Source: Neckera pumila (Eukaryota; Streptophyta; Bryopsida; Hypnales; Neckeraceae). From it: a stretch of 64,000 nucleotides of DNA. Within the stretch, counting starts at the first letter, position 1. Each line of letters begins with the position of its first letter. The notes below the pieces were generated by a model. It was not told the origin of the DNA. It ran no database searches and worked only from the letters and a program-made list of their open reading frames with translations. The stretch is from assembly GCA_963969595.1 (NCBI GenBank), contig OZ018415.1, forward strand, positions 10,974,001 to 11,038,000, written 5' to 3'. Below are positions 35,920 through 48,366 of the stretch, piece after piece. A program made the translations under genes and the position numbers.

Positions 35920-36140
35920 GGGGTGAACTGACCACCCTTTACTCCGCCATGGGGAAAACCCTGAAATATTTTATTTGTCACACATGATAAAATTTGCAAG
36001 TTTTGAATTCATATTTGCAATCAGAGGCCCAAAAGTGAAGAACATAGATTTAACATGGCACAAAATAGGGGCAGTTTTTTTACATGCACCCCACCCCCCC
36101 AATGGCTTGGGCGGACTGAGCAAAGGGGTCAATTCACCCC
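35920..36140. mobile_element. MITE, ~221 bp, GGGGTGAA-type ends
   Basis: The left end reads GGGGTGAACTGACC and the right end, inverted, reads GGGGTGAATTGACC. Similarity continues through a CCTTT-CTC-CGCC block. The interior carries attcatatttgcaatcagagg, shared with the neighbouring MITE and with the truncated copy at 24325. Non-autonomous. Confidence 0.65.
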
Positions 36141-36904
36141 GCGCCCTCCATTGGGGCAAGAGCATCTCTTGCACCCCTCCAAAGAACCCCTCCACCAATA
36201 ATTTTTGGATGATAAGCAATCAATTCTAGTGTTTTCACAATATATTTTCACTTTCCCCTTCAAATAAGGCCATATTTGAAGGTGTCACTTACACCTCTAT
36301 ATACTATATACTCTCTTGGGATTAACAAGTTGTCATAATAAATGATAGCTTACTTATTGCTTTTGCAAGTTCTATGACTTGTGATTGGTTGGAAGTATAG
36401 TTTAGGGAGTTGCACCATTGGAGATACAAGTGACCATCTCCTCTACATTAGATGGATTTGGATTGAAGGGGCTTGGCTATTTGGAGGGCTGCAGGAGATG
36501 CTCTAAGCTTACATCCAAACTGAACATCCCCACATGCAGGCAAGCGCAACTTCTGTGCCCCCATTTGGATGATTATGAGGGATCTGACAAAATGGGGATG
36601 GCAGCTGTTAGGGTCGAAGGGGTTGAAGTGACATTCTTTATCGTGGAAGTTTAAGCAAAATTAAATCATGTGAAGTCATATGAGATGGACACCTGCATTG
36701 ATGAGGTTGATGGGTCTTAACCCCTATTGTAGGTTGGAACCTGCCATACGGAGACCATACAAACAGGACGTAAAAATACAAGTGACATTTACAGAGCATA
36801 TAACTCAGTGTCGTACAGGGCCAATTTCTTTTGTAGCCGTATAAGAACAACAGGAATGCATGTTCTGAAAGTTGCATAATTTTTGAGTAAGCGGAAGATT
36901 ATGT

Positions 36905-37079
36905 ATAGTGGGAGGCCCTCACATGAGGGCTTCCCGTCGTGTGAGGGCCCTGCCTCGAAGGTGAGGGTGGGAGCTCGAGCCTAAGGGGCCGGGCCCTCAC
37001 ACAATGGGAGGCCCTCCTGTGAGGGGGCTCCCATTGCATTAAGCACGCGTAATAGTGCCAGGCACTATTACGAGTGCTT
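36905..37079. repeat. GC-rich block of nested dyads with a near-perfect hairpin
   Basis: Repeated gggaggccctc and gagggc units in both orientations make several overlapping dyads at 36910-37035. A hairpin follows at 37041-37079: the core GTAATAGTGCC-A-GGCACTATTAC is perfect, and the outer aagcac/gtgctt arms extend it to 19-base arms with two mismatches. The block stands out as GC-rich in AT-rich surroundings. It could be a small element or a structured transcript. No coding frame. Confidence 0.65.
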
Positions 37080-37299
37080 TATGCTCCATAATCCAGACCC
37101 TTTTATTAAAGGAAGGAGCCTGGAAGTGCTTAACAAAACATTTTCTTGTATACACGCAACAGTGAGGAATGAGGTTGTGAAATGGAGTATTGGGAGATCG
37201 CAGGCTATAGACATGTATAAGATGTGAGAATAATATGCAAAAAATTCTTGCTATTGCTCTTTGCAGATGGTGTATAGCCTTGGCAAACACGATTGCATT

Positions 37300-39280
37300 A
37301 CATCACCATACAATGAAATTCTACAATACACAATACCTCCTAAACAACTCCTGAACTTACTCAAGCTAGAAAAGCTGGAGATGATTCCTAGAGTCAATTA
37401 TAATCACTCTTAGCTCTAAAGACAAGGTGTTCAAATTTTTAACAATGGATGAACGCAAACACAACCCAAGCCCATAAAAATGTGACTTCTCATCCATCAT
37501 TTTTTGGAAGATTTGTTAGCTCTTCAACATTTGAACGGTGTAGATTCTAAAGACTTTGCTTTGCAAAATATTCTATTATTCGACAAGTATTGGTAGACAT
37601 CTAATTTTAAGTCCTCTAAGTGAAAATTGAAAATAATTTATTGTAAGAAAATTATGAAATCTTTGATTTTTGGTAATGCTTAGAACATTCTTGAAGGTAT
37701 GAAAAAATGCCTTGTCCATTTAGGTGTTGAAGAATGAAAATCAATCTTTAATTTTTTTTTAATCCTTGGTTCTTTAACTCAATTCTCCAAACTTAGAAAA
37801 ATTTTAATTCAAAATATATAGTGCAATTTTTTTAATTTAAATTCAGAAGATTCAAATCCTTATAACCAAGCATGGCAAGGTGCAAGATTTTTTTCTTTCC
37901 TCAATACAAATGTTAGTGTCTTGCAATTTATATGGTCAAATTAATTGAAATTTGTTCCACACATTTTTCTATTAGTTTTATATTTTTGTGCAAATAGTAT
38001 GATTAGATTTTACAACAATTTCTTTTTAATTTTTTCATTAGTCTTGCTTAATTGTCTTTGTTTTTAAATGGAAGACAAGAAACAATAAGGCAATTGAAAA
38101 GTCAGTAATTAAAAAAAAAAATGTTTGTTGGACATCTAATACAAAAAAGAAAGTATGCCTGACCATCTACTTGGAAACCAATGATTTCATTGTGCATCAG
38201 TCTTGGAAATGCAATTGTCATCTTGGTAATAAGCATGTTAAAATTGATAACAATAATGCATGGATGTATATTTTAAATGCAAATAATATAAAGTATACTA
38301 TTGTAATTAATCTAATATTTTTGTAGAGGATCATAAAGATAATTTCATTTGTTTTATATGGATAAATTTCCCTCGAGATACTTATAGGTAGAAATGTAAT
38401 TTTTTATATAGTGTAGCAAGATAACTTTTAATTTTAGAAATACATATTTATTAAAATGATTCATTTATGCAACTTGATGGACTCATGTGTGAATGGAACT
38501 CTTACACAATAGAAATCATTTTAGAGGTCAAAATTCAATATATTAGTTGCTTACAACTCTCATTTCATGTTCTACCTTGACCGAAAAATCAATTTTTTTT
38601 ATAGATATCATTTTTTGAGATGAAATTATTAGGCATTTATTAGAATGAACATCACATCATTTCTTAAGAAGTACTCTGTATTATTAAATTTGAATTTATA
38701 AAAATATATCTTTGAGGTAATTCATTCTGGAAAATTTCATTCCACTCTTTAAAACATACATAAAGTTAAAAGTTAGTCCCTTGAATTTTGTAACAATATA
38801 ATGGTAGCCATTTTAATATTAATTGACATAATTTTGATTTTCAAAAGTGCATAAAAGTACAGAAAGAGCTTGTTTGAAAACTAGGGGACTATAGCTTGCA
38901 ATTGCTTTATACTTAAAATCTTGAGCATTTATTAATACAAATTTAGAGGTCAAAACTCAAACAAAGATAATTACACCTAATTGCCTTACAATGCCTACTC
39001 TAGCATCATCTCATAAAACTAAACTTAAGGTTGTCATTCTTCTCTTAATCAAGTGGAAGAAATCACATGAGACCATTAATATTCCATTTCAATGTCATGC
39101 AAATTTGTGTGAAGATCTACAAGACATTGGATAGAGGTCTTTATGGGGCCCCAACTCCCTCCTTTCATTTGACTAATACTTTAATGCCATTTTCATCTCA
39201 TGAAACCATTTCTTCCAGTACATAGGAAGCACTAAGGGCCTCCTTCCATGTACAGTCGGGCATCAATGGACCTCACGTAT
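37300..39280. other. AT-rich spacer without a gene
   Basis: No coding frame longer than chance, no RNA gene and no element ends were recognised. Confidence 0.6.
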
Positions 39281-39286
39281 TGGTGG

Positions 39287-39410
39287 GAATGTGGGATGGA
39301 AATCCCAAATTTTCTTGGATTTTTCTAAACTACAAATCTTACCTATCAGAATGTGGGATGGGAATCCCAATTTTTCTTGGATTTTTCTAGACTACAAATC
39401 TTACCTATCA
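39287..39410 (+). repeat. 62-bp tandem duplication
   Basis: Two units (39287-39348 and 39349-39410) start gaatgtgggatgg and end cttacctatca. They differ at only a few bases, so the duplication is recent. Confidence 0.9.
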
Positions 39411-39664
39411 GCAATGAGGTCCACCGGTGCTCGATTGCTATAGAAATCTACATTAGGACAACTAAAATATAAAAGAGAACCAACTTATTTTTAAATTTGG
39501 GACATCTACAACTTCAAAAGTAAACCTATATTCCCAACTCAAGCAACTATAGTACTTAGAGACGGTAATTTGTCAACATTGCAAGATTCATGAATCCTAC
39601 CCATTTCCAACCCCCCTAATTTCCAACCTATAGACAACTCCCTTTGTGACTATAGATTGTTCTG

Positions 39665-39812
39665 TTGAGGCATACTTCAAGTAGCTGTTGAGGCACATTT
39701 TGATTCATTCCGAAGCTCTCAATGTTGCAACCAACCTATTGAGGCATACTTCAAGGAGCTGTTGAGGCACATATTGATTCATTCCGAAGCTCTCAATATT
39801 GCAACCAACCCT
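39665..39812 (+). repeat. 74-bp tandem duplication
   Basis: Two units start ttgaggcatacttcaag at 39665 and 39739 and end gcaaccaacc. Each also contains the internal half-repeat ctgttgaggcaca. Confidence 0.88.
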
Positions 39813-40303
39813 TGGTCAACTTTAAAATCAATCTGTGGTCAAAAATAGAAAGGCCTATATCACCATCATAGGTCAAAGAGAATCTTCTACTAAAATATTC
39901 ATAGTAATTACATTTTTTGTAATAAAACTTTGGGAAAATATGCAATCCTTCCAAACTCTATTTCCATACACGGGAAAAATTTCACACTCCAAAAACTTGC
40001 TCTCCAAATATGCGTAATTGCTTAGGTGGTTGGATATGGGTCGACTACCTTAGAAGTCAAAGACTAGGATCCGTAAGTAAAACTTCATGAATGGAGAGGA
40101 CCAATTAAAGAACTGCCAGTGGCTGAAGTTGAAAAGGATCAACAACAGAGCTTCCATACTCTCGTACTACGGAATCCAATGCAAGTTCAAGGAACTAGAC
40201 TCTGTAAAATGGTCGTGGGGAGATGGCTCACAACATCTATGCAAAAAAAACTATTCCTACCTTCCCGGCAAAAGATAAAAAGACATCAATCTAAGCTTAA
40301 TCT

Positions 40304-43300
40304 TCAACACCAACGGCCACGCAGTTTCGCTAATCGATTGGTAGCTAAAGAACCGATCTCTGAGCCTGAGATATACCCTCCAGTCCAAGCATTCTGCCAT
40401 CACCCAAAAGAACAATAATCAACATCTCCTGAACACAGTATCATTACCCCAACCCTCTCTATTTACACTAAAAATTCTCCACTACCCGTACATGCATAGA
40501 ATCTCTCCTTGTTGTGCACATCTAAGCCAACATCATCCACATGCAGTATCAAGTTCTGAAGACATGTGCAAGGCAAGCAATGTCCCCACGAGGTAGGACC
40601 ATTATAACATTAACCAACGCAGGAGGGGTATCTTTGGAAAAGGGTTTAGTTGAGTCAGGTGCAGCTTGTTGACCTCTTTTTGCTTAAGTTTAAGAGTGAC
40701 AAAAGCAGAATATTCTGCCTTAACCAAATAACAGTAGGACCCTTTCGACTTGCTCCATAATGTTGTGATCAAGTCTATCGTGGTGCAATCAGTCTCAAAC
40801 AAATTCATTTTAAGGATTCGTCAAATTGTCTATGCCAACACGACCTCAAACAAATTATCCTCAATTTTTAAGAGCTATATTACTTCATACCTGAAAGTTA
40901 AAACCCCCTGTTACTCCATCGATATCAAGAACCTGTTTGCAGCCAATAACCACACAAACAATACTAATCAATTATTCGTTTCTGACATCTAATCATCTGC
41001 AGTGATGGTTAAAAACTTGAATTCAACCTTGTTTGATTACCAGTACAATCAATCAACTCTGGAAGCTTCAGCATGGGGATAAGGATACTCAAAATCTATA
41101 TAGAGAGTCTAAATGAAGCTTACTTCTCCTGCCAAATAAAGATCATGGCAAATGCGGCTCCCCATGGTCTTCAAGTTCACCTAAAACAGGCACCACAGAA
41201 TAATCTCACCACCATGTTACAAATTTCAAAAGCTGCTAAGTTGTCCAGTGAAAGTATACTATGCACTAGGTCATAGAGCGGAACTATCACCTCAACAAGA
41301 GGTACACCACCAGAGGTAACAAACTCGTCCTTAAACTCTCCCTGCACAAAAAATTATGCATTAGAGTACACCTCCACATGATAGAACAAATCATGGTCTG
41401 AAAACTGCACATGGATTTACTCACTACCATGCTACGCCAAGGTTCAAGTAAAATTATGCTTTTAAGAAAATTAAATAATGGCAAGAGGTATTGAAAGCTA
41501 ACACTCATGAAAAGATGTGTCAATGAAATACAACCACCATCAAAAAATCTCGATGTAGAATACTAGTACACGTCTTACCTTGCCAGACATTAAAAACGGA
41601 CATCGTTTTAGGAGGTTTGACAGCTTCCGCAATGCTTTGGTTGACAAAGTGGCCCAAATGCTATCAATATCAATGTCCTGAACAAAAGTAAGCACTTTGA
41701 GCCAACTTTCTAGTAGCATATTAAAAACAATATTAACAATCAGACTTTCAGAAAGTCAAGAAACTGCAATGACTTTAATTGTTGGAATGCTGAAGAAGGG
41801 GTGCAATGTCTGACTGACCTCACGTTGTAGTAAGTATTGCCAAAACCTGCGAGTCAAGGGAAGTTGTGATGGTGATGCACCACCTACTTTTCGCTTCTGC
41901 ATGATTATACAATCATAAACTGAAGATCATCGAGTGAACATGATAATCTTACATAGCACCTTGTGATGGGGAATATGAAGGAAACCACTCTACTTAACGG
42001 GAAAAATTGAAACATCATTACTGTTAACTAAAGCTATTTCTATAGAAGCAAAAAGAGCGTACCATAAAAGATTTTTTGTGGCTCTCCAACTCTCCATACA
42101 CAGTTTCAGCTGACATGCTTGGCACAAAGTCAATCCATAACGTACCTGCACAAAGTCATGAGTACTAAACTGAGTCAACAAACAAACCATCATTTACAAA
42201 TGTCCACTTTACATATTTTATTCTCTATTCTATGAAGAAAAATTGGTGTGTCATCCTTTCGTCCCACCTTGATAATTTGAAGAGAACAAATCACGGGCAG
42301 CCCAAGCAGATAGCCGAAGCACAGCTGGGCCACTCAAACCCCAATGCGTTATCAACAGCGGACCTGTCTGAAGGCAACCGGATAAAAAACAGGCAGACCA
42401 AAGGGCAAAGTTACTACCACGTTTGTGAATCACAATTATCAAAATAAAATCATGTCTTTTACATGATCTGAAACAAAAAGAAACGGCGCACACCTGAGAT
42501 AGACGAGGATTCTTTTGCTTCTGACCAGGCAATTCTAGGTCGGCTTTAACAAACTCGAAAGAGACCTGAAAACCACCATAACCAGCCCTTAAAAAGAATT
42601 TCTCAGAAAACTGCTCACATACAGTTTTACTGCTGTAGATACTGGGAAAACAAGAAAACAAGAGGTAAATAATGTCCAAAATCACTCCGGTGAACACCAG
42701 AGACAGGTTAACAATTCCACATACCCCTGCCAATTCTGCAAGTGCTGCATCCATGACCTTGAATGTGAAAAGGCTAGGTTGAGGTTGAACAATGGAATGG
42801 CCTAGCATTTCAGCCAACTCATGTCCCTACTTCAAAAAAACCCAGAACACTCATATGTTACGTATGAGCAGGATCAAGGCAAGAATGGCATTAATAAAAT
42901 ACATGAATACTACCAAGCTCTGAAAAGACAAAACAAAAGAAGACTCATGCACAAATATAGTCGGGCCTTTTTAGGAAAGTCTCCCCCGCAAGGTTCTTAG
43001 AAAGTTTATCAAGAAACCAAAATTGTGTCTGTTGCTAAGTAAAGCATAGTCAAGAAGTCAAATCATGCTATATACCTGCCGTGAGCTCCCAGTTGATAGA
43101 AGCACAAAATGAGCACCGAGTTTTTGCGGTCCATCTTTGCTTTTAGCAATTTTAACAAGAAATCCTCCTTCACTCCTACATAAAATGTCACTGACCGATA
43201 CACCAGTCTGCAAAACAACTGCAAAATTTAATGACTACACGTTCAGAATTCAATCACCGAAACACTACAAGGATGTCCAAATGTGATGACGGAAACGCCT

Positions 43301-45326
43301 TTAACATGGATGCACAGAGTGTTGCTTCTGAGTCAAAAACTTGTACTGCAATACCTCCAACGCGTCTGGCCTCGTTCAGCAGACAGTCCACAACCGTTGC
43401 TGAACTGTTGGAAGTGGGAAACATTCTTCCGTCTTCCTCTTTCTGTTCATAGTAGAGGTCTTCACTTTAGTATCAATCTCGAAGTCTTGCAAACTAGAGA
43501 GATGTGATGCAAAATACATAAATCGAAATCTGATCACCTTCAAGGAAACGCCACGTTTGGTGAACCACGCTATAGTTTCTTTAGGGCCATGTGCTCGAAA
43601 GAACGACCCTCGCAATTCCTTGTGCCCCCGTGGATATTGCCCTGCCAATGGCTATCCAAAATGCATCAGCCAATCTGGTAGAACAGGATGCAGCGTACCA
43701 AATGGAATCATCAATTATAGTAAACATCAAACTCACAATCATTGGAAAAATGTCACAACAATTAGCGTAGTGGAAATTACAAGAGGATCCACATGAAGAC
43801 CAGTTGTGACATTGCAACGTCCACCCCCTGATATTCGCACCTAATAACAGAAGCAACATAGTTAATTCAGTCACAAAAGAGAGTGCCATGCCCTTGCCAG
43901 CAAAGAGCAAACTAATTTCTCGTCCATTACCTAAATTTCCTTGCAATGGCAAAAAATCGCCAAAACTCGAATCTAATAATTAGTTTTCACTCCTACACGC
44001 TGACTGCCGAGATATGTACATATGAAAATACTCCTCGAACATGCAATTGGCCACAACCAAGTTTTTAAAGGCTTAGCAAATTCAAAAATTGTGCTTCATG
44101 TTTTGAAACTTCTTAAAACTATTGAAGCATTCTGAGCCTAAGTTTTGAATCTTTTGGCGGTATCCACTACACGGTACCTTTCAGGGGCGTGCGGTCTGAA
44201 ACGTAAATCTATGACCCCTGTCCTAGTGTCTAGGGCTCTGTGTAGATGTATGGCACAGTTTTTGGCACCAGAATCGCAGCAATTTAACAAAATGGACACT
44301 GATGGTATGATTCATTACGTTAGCATATATTTCACATAGTTGGTGGGTTTAGAGAGGCACAAAGATATTCAGCCAGAGCATTCAAATTAGGAAACAAAAA
44401 AAACATCTTCAGGAGCAGTACTGTAGCATTTCGGTACACCGAAAATTACCAAAACAACAAACTTGGGCTAGGGTCGAGATACGTCTTGTACAGAAGGCAG
44501 AGATTGCAACAGTTTTTGCAATGGCTTGCAACAACTCAGGCAGAGATATGCATCAATTCTGTACCTTAAACCCTCCACAATAAAAACGGCGTATGAATCA
44601 TGTACATCTAGCGATTTATGATACATTCTATGATGGCAATAGGTACCTTGACCGCGTATTGATTGCACATAGCTGATTTCAATTGCCTAAAGTAAAACTT
44701 TGTCGTACGATAAAGTTTCTTGCAATTCTACGATCAGCGAATATGCACAGGAAGGAAAGGAACTTTCTTGTATGAACCAAATAAACTCTTGCACCCATTC
44801 CACACAGTTCGAGCGTGGAGAAGGATAAGCGTGCGGTTCATGGCCTGTCTATCCGAGCAAGATATGTGAAGGCAGTGAGGAGAAAACCTTAGAAAGCAGT
44901 TTGCCTTTCTCTAGAACCACCACTGTCAATTGGGGGCACACCGTCTTGGCTCGCAAGGCTCCAAAAATTCCTGCAGCTCCTCCTCCCACCACAATCAACA
45001 CAGGATCCTCGAAGCTTTCCGACACGTCCGCTGCCAGAGACAAATCCAAGCAACAACATCTTAAGCAAAATTTGACAGTCAGGCTGACTACAAACGGAAT
45101 CCAAAGGCAACACATCGCCCTTAGGTGAAATCAAATTAATCAACAAACAAGTGCAAACAATAATGCGTGCACCTGAGGCTGCACGAAGACCCACAACGCT
45201 GCAGCGGTGGTGTGGCACTAATGGACAGTTTTTGGATGTGCGCCGAGGGAAAGAGTCCGAGCAGGAGCGAAATCCGAACGAAGCTCCACCTGAACACAGC
45301 ATGCCCGAAACCACCACCTTGGCCAT
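40304..45326 (-). CDS. HI0933-family FAD/NAD(P)-binding oxidoreductase, 16 exons, intact
   Basis: Flavoprotein of 492 aa. Exons on the minus strand: 45326-45173, 45030-44888, 43840-43781, 43651-43538, 43442-43341, 43207-43076, 42826-42725, 42565-42494, 42367-42268, 42145-42063, 41896-41819, 41677-41579, 41341-41291, 41180-41124, 40932-40891, 40393-40304. They total 1,479 nt, every junction is GT-AG, and the phases agree. Motifs: Rossmann GGGAAG (67-72) with the ribose-binding Glu92; the family signature ISGGGRCN (102-109); [13 protein letters not shown] [29 protein letters not shown]; and the C-terminal [17 protein letters not shown] that closes the FAD site. The first ~50 residues are Ser/Arg-rich and precede the conserved domain, suggesting plastid or mitochondrial import. 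The plant orthologue group is annotated only as FAD/NAD(P)-binding oxidoreductase; the substrate is unknown. An in-frame start further upstream (45491) exists but would cross less conserved sequence. Confidence 0.93.
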
Positions 45327-45395
45327 GACGGGAGGGAGGAGAGAGCTCAACTGCGAACAACGGAGGCAGAAGCAGACCCCGGCGTTGAAGAGTAA

Positions 45396-45610
45396 GGGCT
45401 CGTTTCCATGAGGCGCTGGAGGGGTCCAGAATTGGACCTCCAGGCCTCCAGCGCTGCAAAAGGCGCAAACAGCGCTGGAGGTTCTGGACACCAGTCTGGA
45501 CCCTCTTTGCTGGGTTCTTCAAGAGTTCTAGATTTCAGGGATTTTGCTTTCCCTTACCCGTGGGCACCCTAGAGGCCCCCTCTAGATCCAGCGCCCATGG
45601 AAACTGGCCC
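45396..45610. mobile_element. Tourist-like MITE (PIF/Harbinger type), 215 bp, with TAA duplication
   Basis: Inverted ends read inward GGGCTCGTTTCCATGAGGCG and GGGCCAGTTTCCATGGGCGC, continuing into CTGGA. A TAA triplet flanks each side (45393-45395 and 45611-45613), the target duplication typical of PIF/Harbinger MITEs. It sits only 70 bp upstream of the oxidoreductase ATG, inside the probable 5' UTR or core promoter. It supplies part of the open frame that would extend the protein N-terminally. Confidence 0.75.
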
Positions 45611-45613
45611 TAA

Positions 45614-46685
45614 GAGAAATCAGGCCTATGCATTGCCTTTCCGATCACCCTCCCATTTCCGATCAATAGCTAGATCCAAATATAACCATAGCTTTATAGA
45701 CCATTTGATTCTTATTTGATTCTTCTGTAATGAATAACACATTGACACCTAATAAAGTTGCCATTGATCAAGAATGGGCTTGCCTATTGATTGGAATTAG
45801 GAAACCCTAACTTTTCCACGTCTTTAATTTTTACTAATTCTACACTTGATGAAAAATTATCAAAAAATGGCAATCTTTCTTATTCCTATTTCCTCACTAG
45901 AGAAAATTTTCTCCTCCACCATTGCTCAATCTCACATATGCTAAAATGCTTAAATGATTGGAAATGGAAGATCTACCTTACCTACAATTACTTCACTTAA
46001 GAACGGTTCAAAAATTTACACGGAAAGAACAGAGAGTAGGGCAAAGAGAAATTTGGAAAGTGGTATTGGTTAAGCTATGATGAACCCTGATTAAGATTAG
46101 AGCACATTCCCAAGTAAGTCCAACTAAGGTAGAGGCACCTATTGTTGATCTTTTAAAGGATTTTTCAGCAGATCATGAGCAATTTATGACAAAGCAAATT
46201 TTCGGCATGTAGAAAGATAGGAAATATAGGGACTGCAAATTTTTCATAATTTTATTTCCAAAGTTGAAATTATTGTGAATTTTGGGAGCCAAAAAGTACT
46301 CAGAATCAATTGTTGATCTCTAGACTCATCCAATTCTAATCCATCAAGAAGTGTGTTTTTTCTCACTACTTTGGGACATGTGTCATAACTCACTAATCCC
46401 TACCTTGAAAAAACACATTCCAAGCTTAGATCTTGTTTAGGTTTGTTCTAGCTAAGACTAGAAATAGTACCCCCTATAGATCAGGAATGGGTCCAAATTG
46501 ACAATGGGTGCCTCTACCTTACTGCTGCTAAAGAATCAGAGCAATTCAACGTTCACAACTTGATGTGCCAAGAATTACTCCATCCTCAGAAATCCTAGAA
46601 AAGACGAAGACGAAAATAGGAGACAATTAGAACTTAGTTCTAGTGCTAAGTTGTGATAAACATTAGAGGTAGTCATGGCATTTTT
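45614..46685. other. Intergenic, no gene recognised
   Basis: AT-rich sequence upstream of the oxidoreductase gene. One block (about 46190-46450: a gcatgtagaaagatagg start, then ggaaatatagggactg and a tttttggcttcc-like motif) recurs with changes at about 47320-47560 in the same orientation, so this interval contains a diverged dispersed repeat. Confidence 0.5.
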
Positions 46686-46689
46686 AGAG

Positions 46690-47028
46690 CCGCAGTGAAC
46701 AATGGAGATTCAATAGTGTAGAGTGTTTGGTGGAACCAATGAGAAGACACGTTTTTTGAACATGCCTTGACCACCCTCTTTGTTGACTAGTCAAAACAAT
46801 GAACAATGGATAATGGAGTTACTTGCTAGTTGGACGGAGGTAACTGGCGGGACTCTGAAGCCAATATAGAGGAAGCAGAGGAATATTCTTAGCGCGCTAT
46901 TGCTTGCGCAATCCCAACCATCATTTTCGGAGGTGGATGTTGAGGTGAACAAACAATGTTACGCTAAGAATATTCCGGCCAAAAGAAGCCAACCCTGTGC
47001 CGCCACGGCATGAATATTCATTGTTCAC
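46690..47028. mobile_element. MITE-like element, ~340 bp, with internal palindrome
   Basis: The left end reads gcagtgaacaatgga and the right end is its inverse, ttcattgttcactgc. Inside, gaatattcttagcg (about 46889) and cgctaagaatattc (about 46963) form a second inverted pair. No coding frame. Confidence 0.55.
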
Positions 47029-47616
47029 TGCAGTTTTGAATATGCCGTGACCATCCCTATTAGGAAAACTGCCTACTCTAGAAAAGCTCAATTACAATAC
47101 AGTGTTCATCATCTACATCTCATCGTGCAACCATGGAAACAAAACTACAAGAAAGACACTAACAACAATGAGAGGCAAAGTGACACAAAAAAGTTCCTGA
47201 GCTTCTTCGTTGTTTTTTGTGTACAAATTTGGGAGTAAGGTAAGATTGCAGCATCCATATCCAATCACTTAAGCGATTTCGAAACTAATCATGAATAATA
47301 TGAAGCAATGCAAATTTTTTCCAAGTAGGAAGATAGGAAATATAAGGACTGTAATTTTTTGGTAATTTTATTCTTAAAACTAAAATTACTGTGATTTTTG
47401 GAAGCCAAGAAGTAGTCCAAACTCATAAACAGTGTTTAGAATCTTCCAATTCCGATCAATCAAGAGACTACTTTCCCAATCACTACTTTATAACACGTTA
47501 GGACATGTGTCATGACCTTCTTAGTTCCAATCTTGGCAAGGAGGAAAAAATGCATTTCAATCTTTGATTCTAAACCTATTCCAGCTTTGGTTGGAAATAG
47601 ATGCATGCTACAGGTC

Positions 47617-47938
47617 GGGTATCAGACCCTGGTTGGGTATATGTGTTTCTATTTTAGGAGGCTGTAAAATAGAGCAGGCATTAAGAATAGACCATATAAC
47701 TTAAATGGCTGTGAAATAGACATGAATTGGTTCTAAAATTGAGGGTGAAAGCACACTAATAGGAACCACTGGTAGATTGGGTATCAGACCCTGGTTGGGT
47801 ATATGTGTTTCTATTTTAGGAGGCTGTAAAACAGAGCAGGCATTAAGAATAGACCATATAACTTAAATGGCTGTGAAATGGACATGAATTGGTTCTAAAA
47901 TCGAGGGTGAAAGCACACTAATAGGAGCCACTAGTAGA
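47617..47938 (+). repeat. 162-bp tandem duplication
   Basis: Two units start gggtatcagaccctggttgg at 47617 and 47779. They differ at about six positions over 160 bp, so the duplication is recent. Confidence 0.92.
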
Positions 47939-48366
47939 CATTAATTGACTTCTTTGGACCAATGGTTTAGTGCTTATTAGGCAATTTAATAGGCAAGTGA
48001 ACGGGGTAGCTGGATGCTTGGATGGAGAGTTTGAATTAGTGAAAATGTCACGGAAAATGTTTAGGACACCTGTCACCATGTCAGCCCGGAAAAGTTGAAC
48101 GGTAATTGTTGAATTATTTTGCGCCTGTCGTCGTCTCTCTCTAGAGTTTGGACCCAAGTCTTTTCTTGCGTGGTGTGGAAGCTTGTTGTTGCCTCTCTTT
48201 ACGTAGTCTAGAATTTTGTCATTGCCTTTTCTTGCACGGAGTTTAGGGTTGTTGTGAAAGAATTGTATGCGATGGACGGCACAGGGATACATAGGGAGAG
48301 TTTGAGGGAAGAGGAAAAACAAGTGCGCTGTGAGAGTTTAGGGAAGGATTTTGAGAAGAAGTTGAG

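Noticed and set aside
42251..42817. A 188-codon uninterrupted minus-strand protein
   Set aside because: It reads through introns between exons 7, 8 and 9 of the oxidoreductase; the exon parts match the family and the intron parts do not.
44849..45491. A 200-codon N-terminal extension of the oxidoreductase
   Set aside because: It runs through intron 1 and into the Tourist-like MITE; splicing at 45173/45030 gives the conserved Rossmann start.
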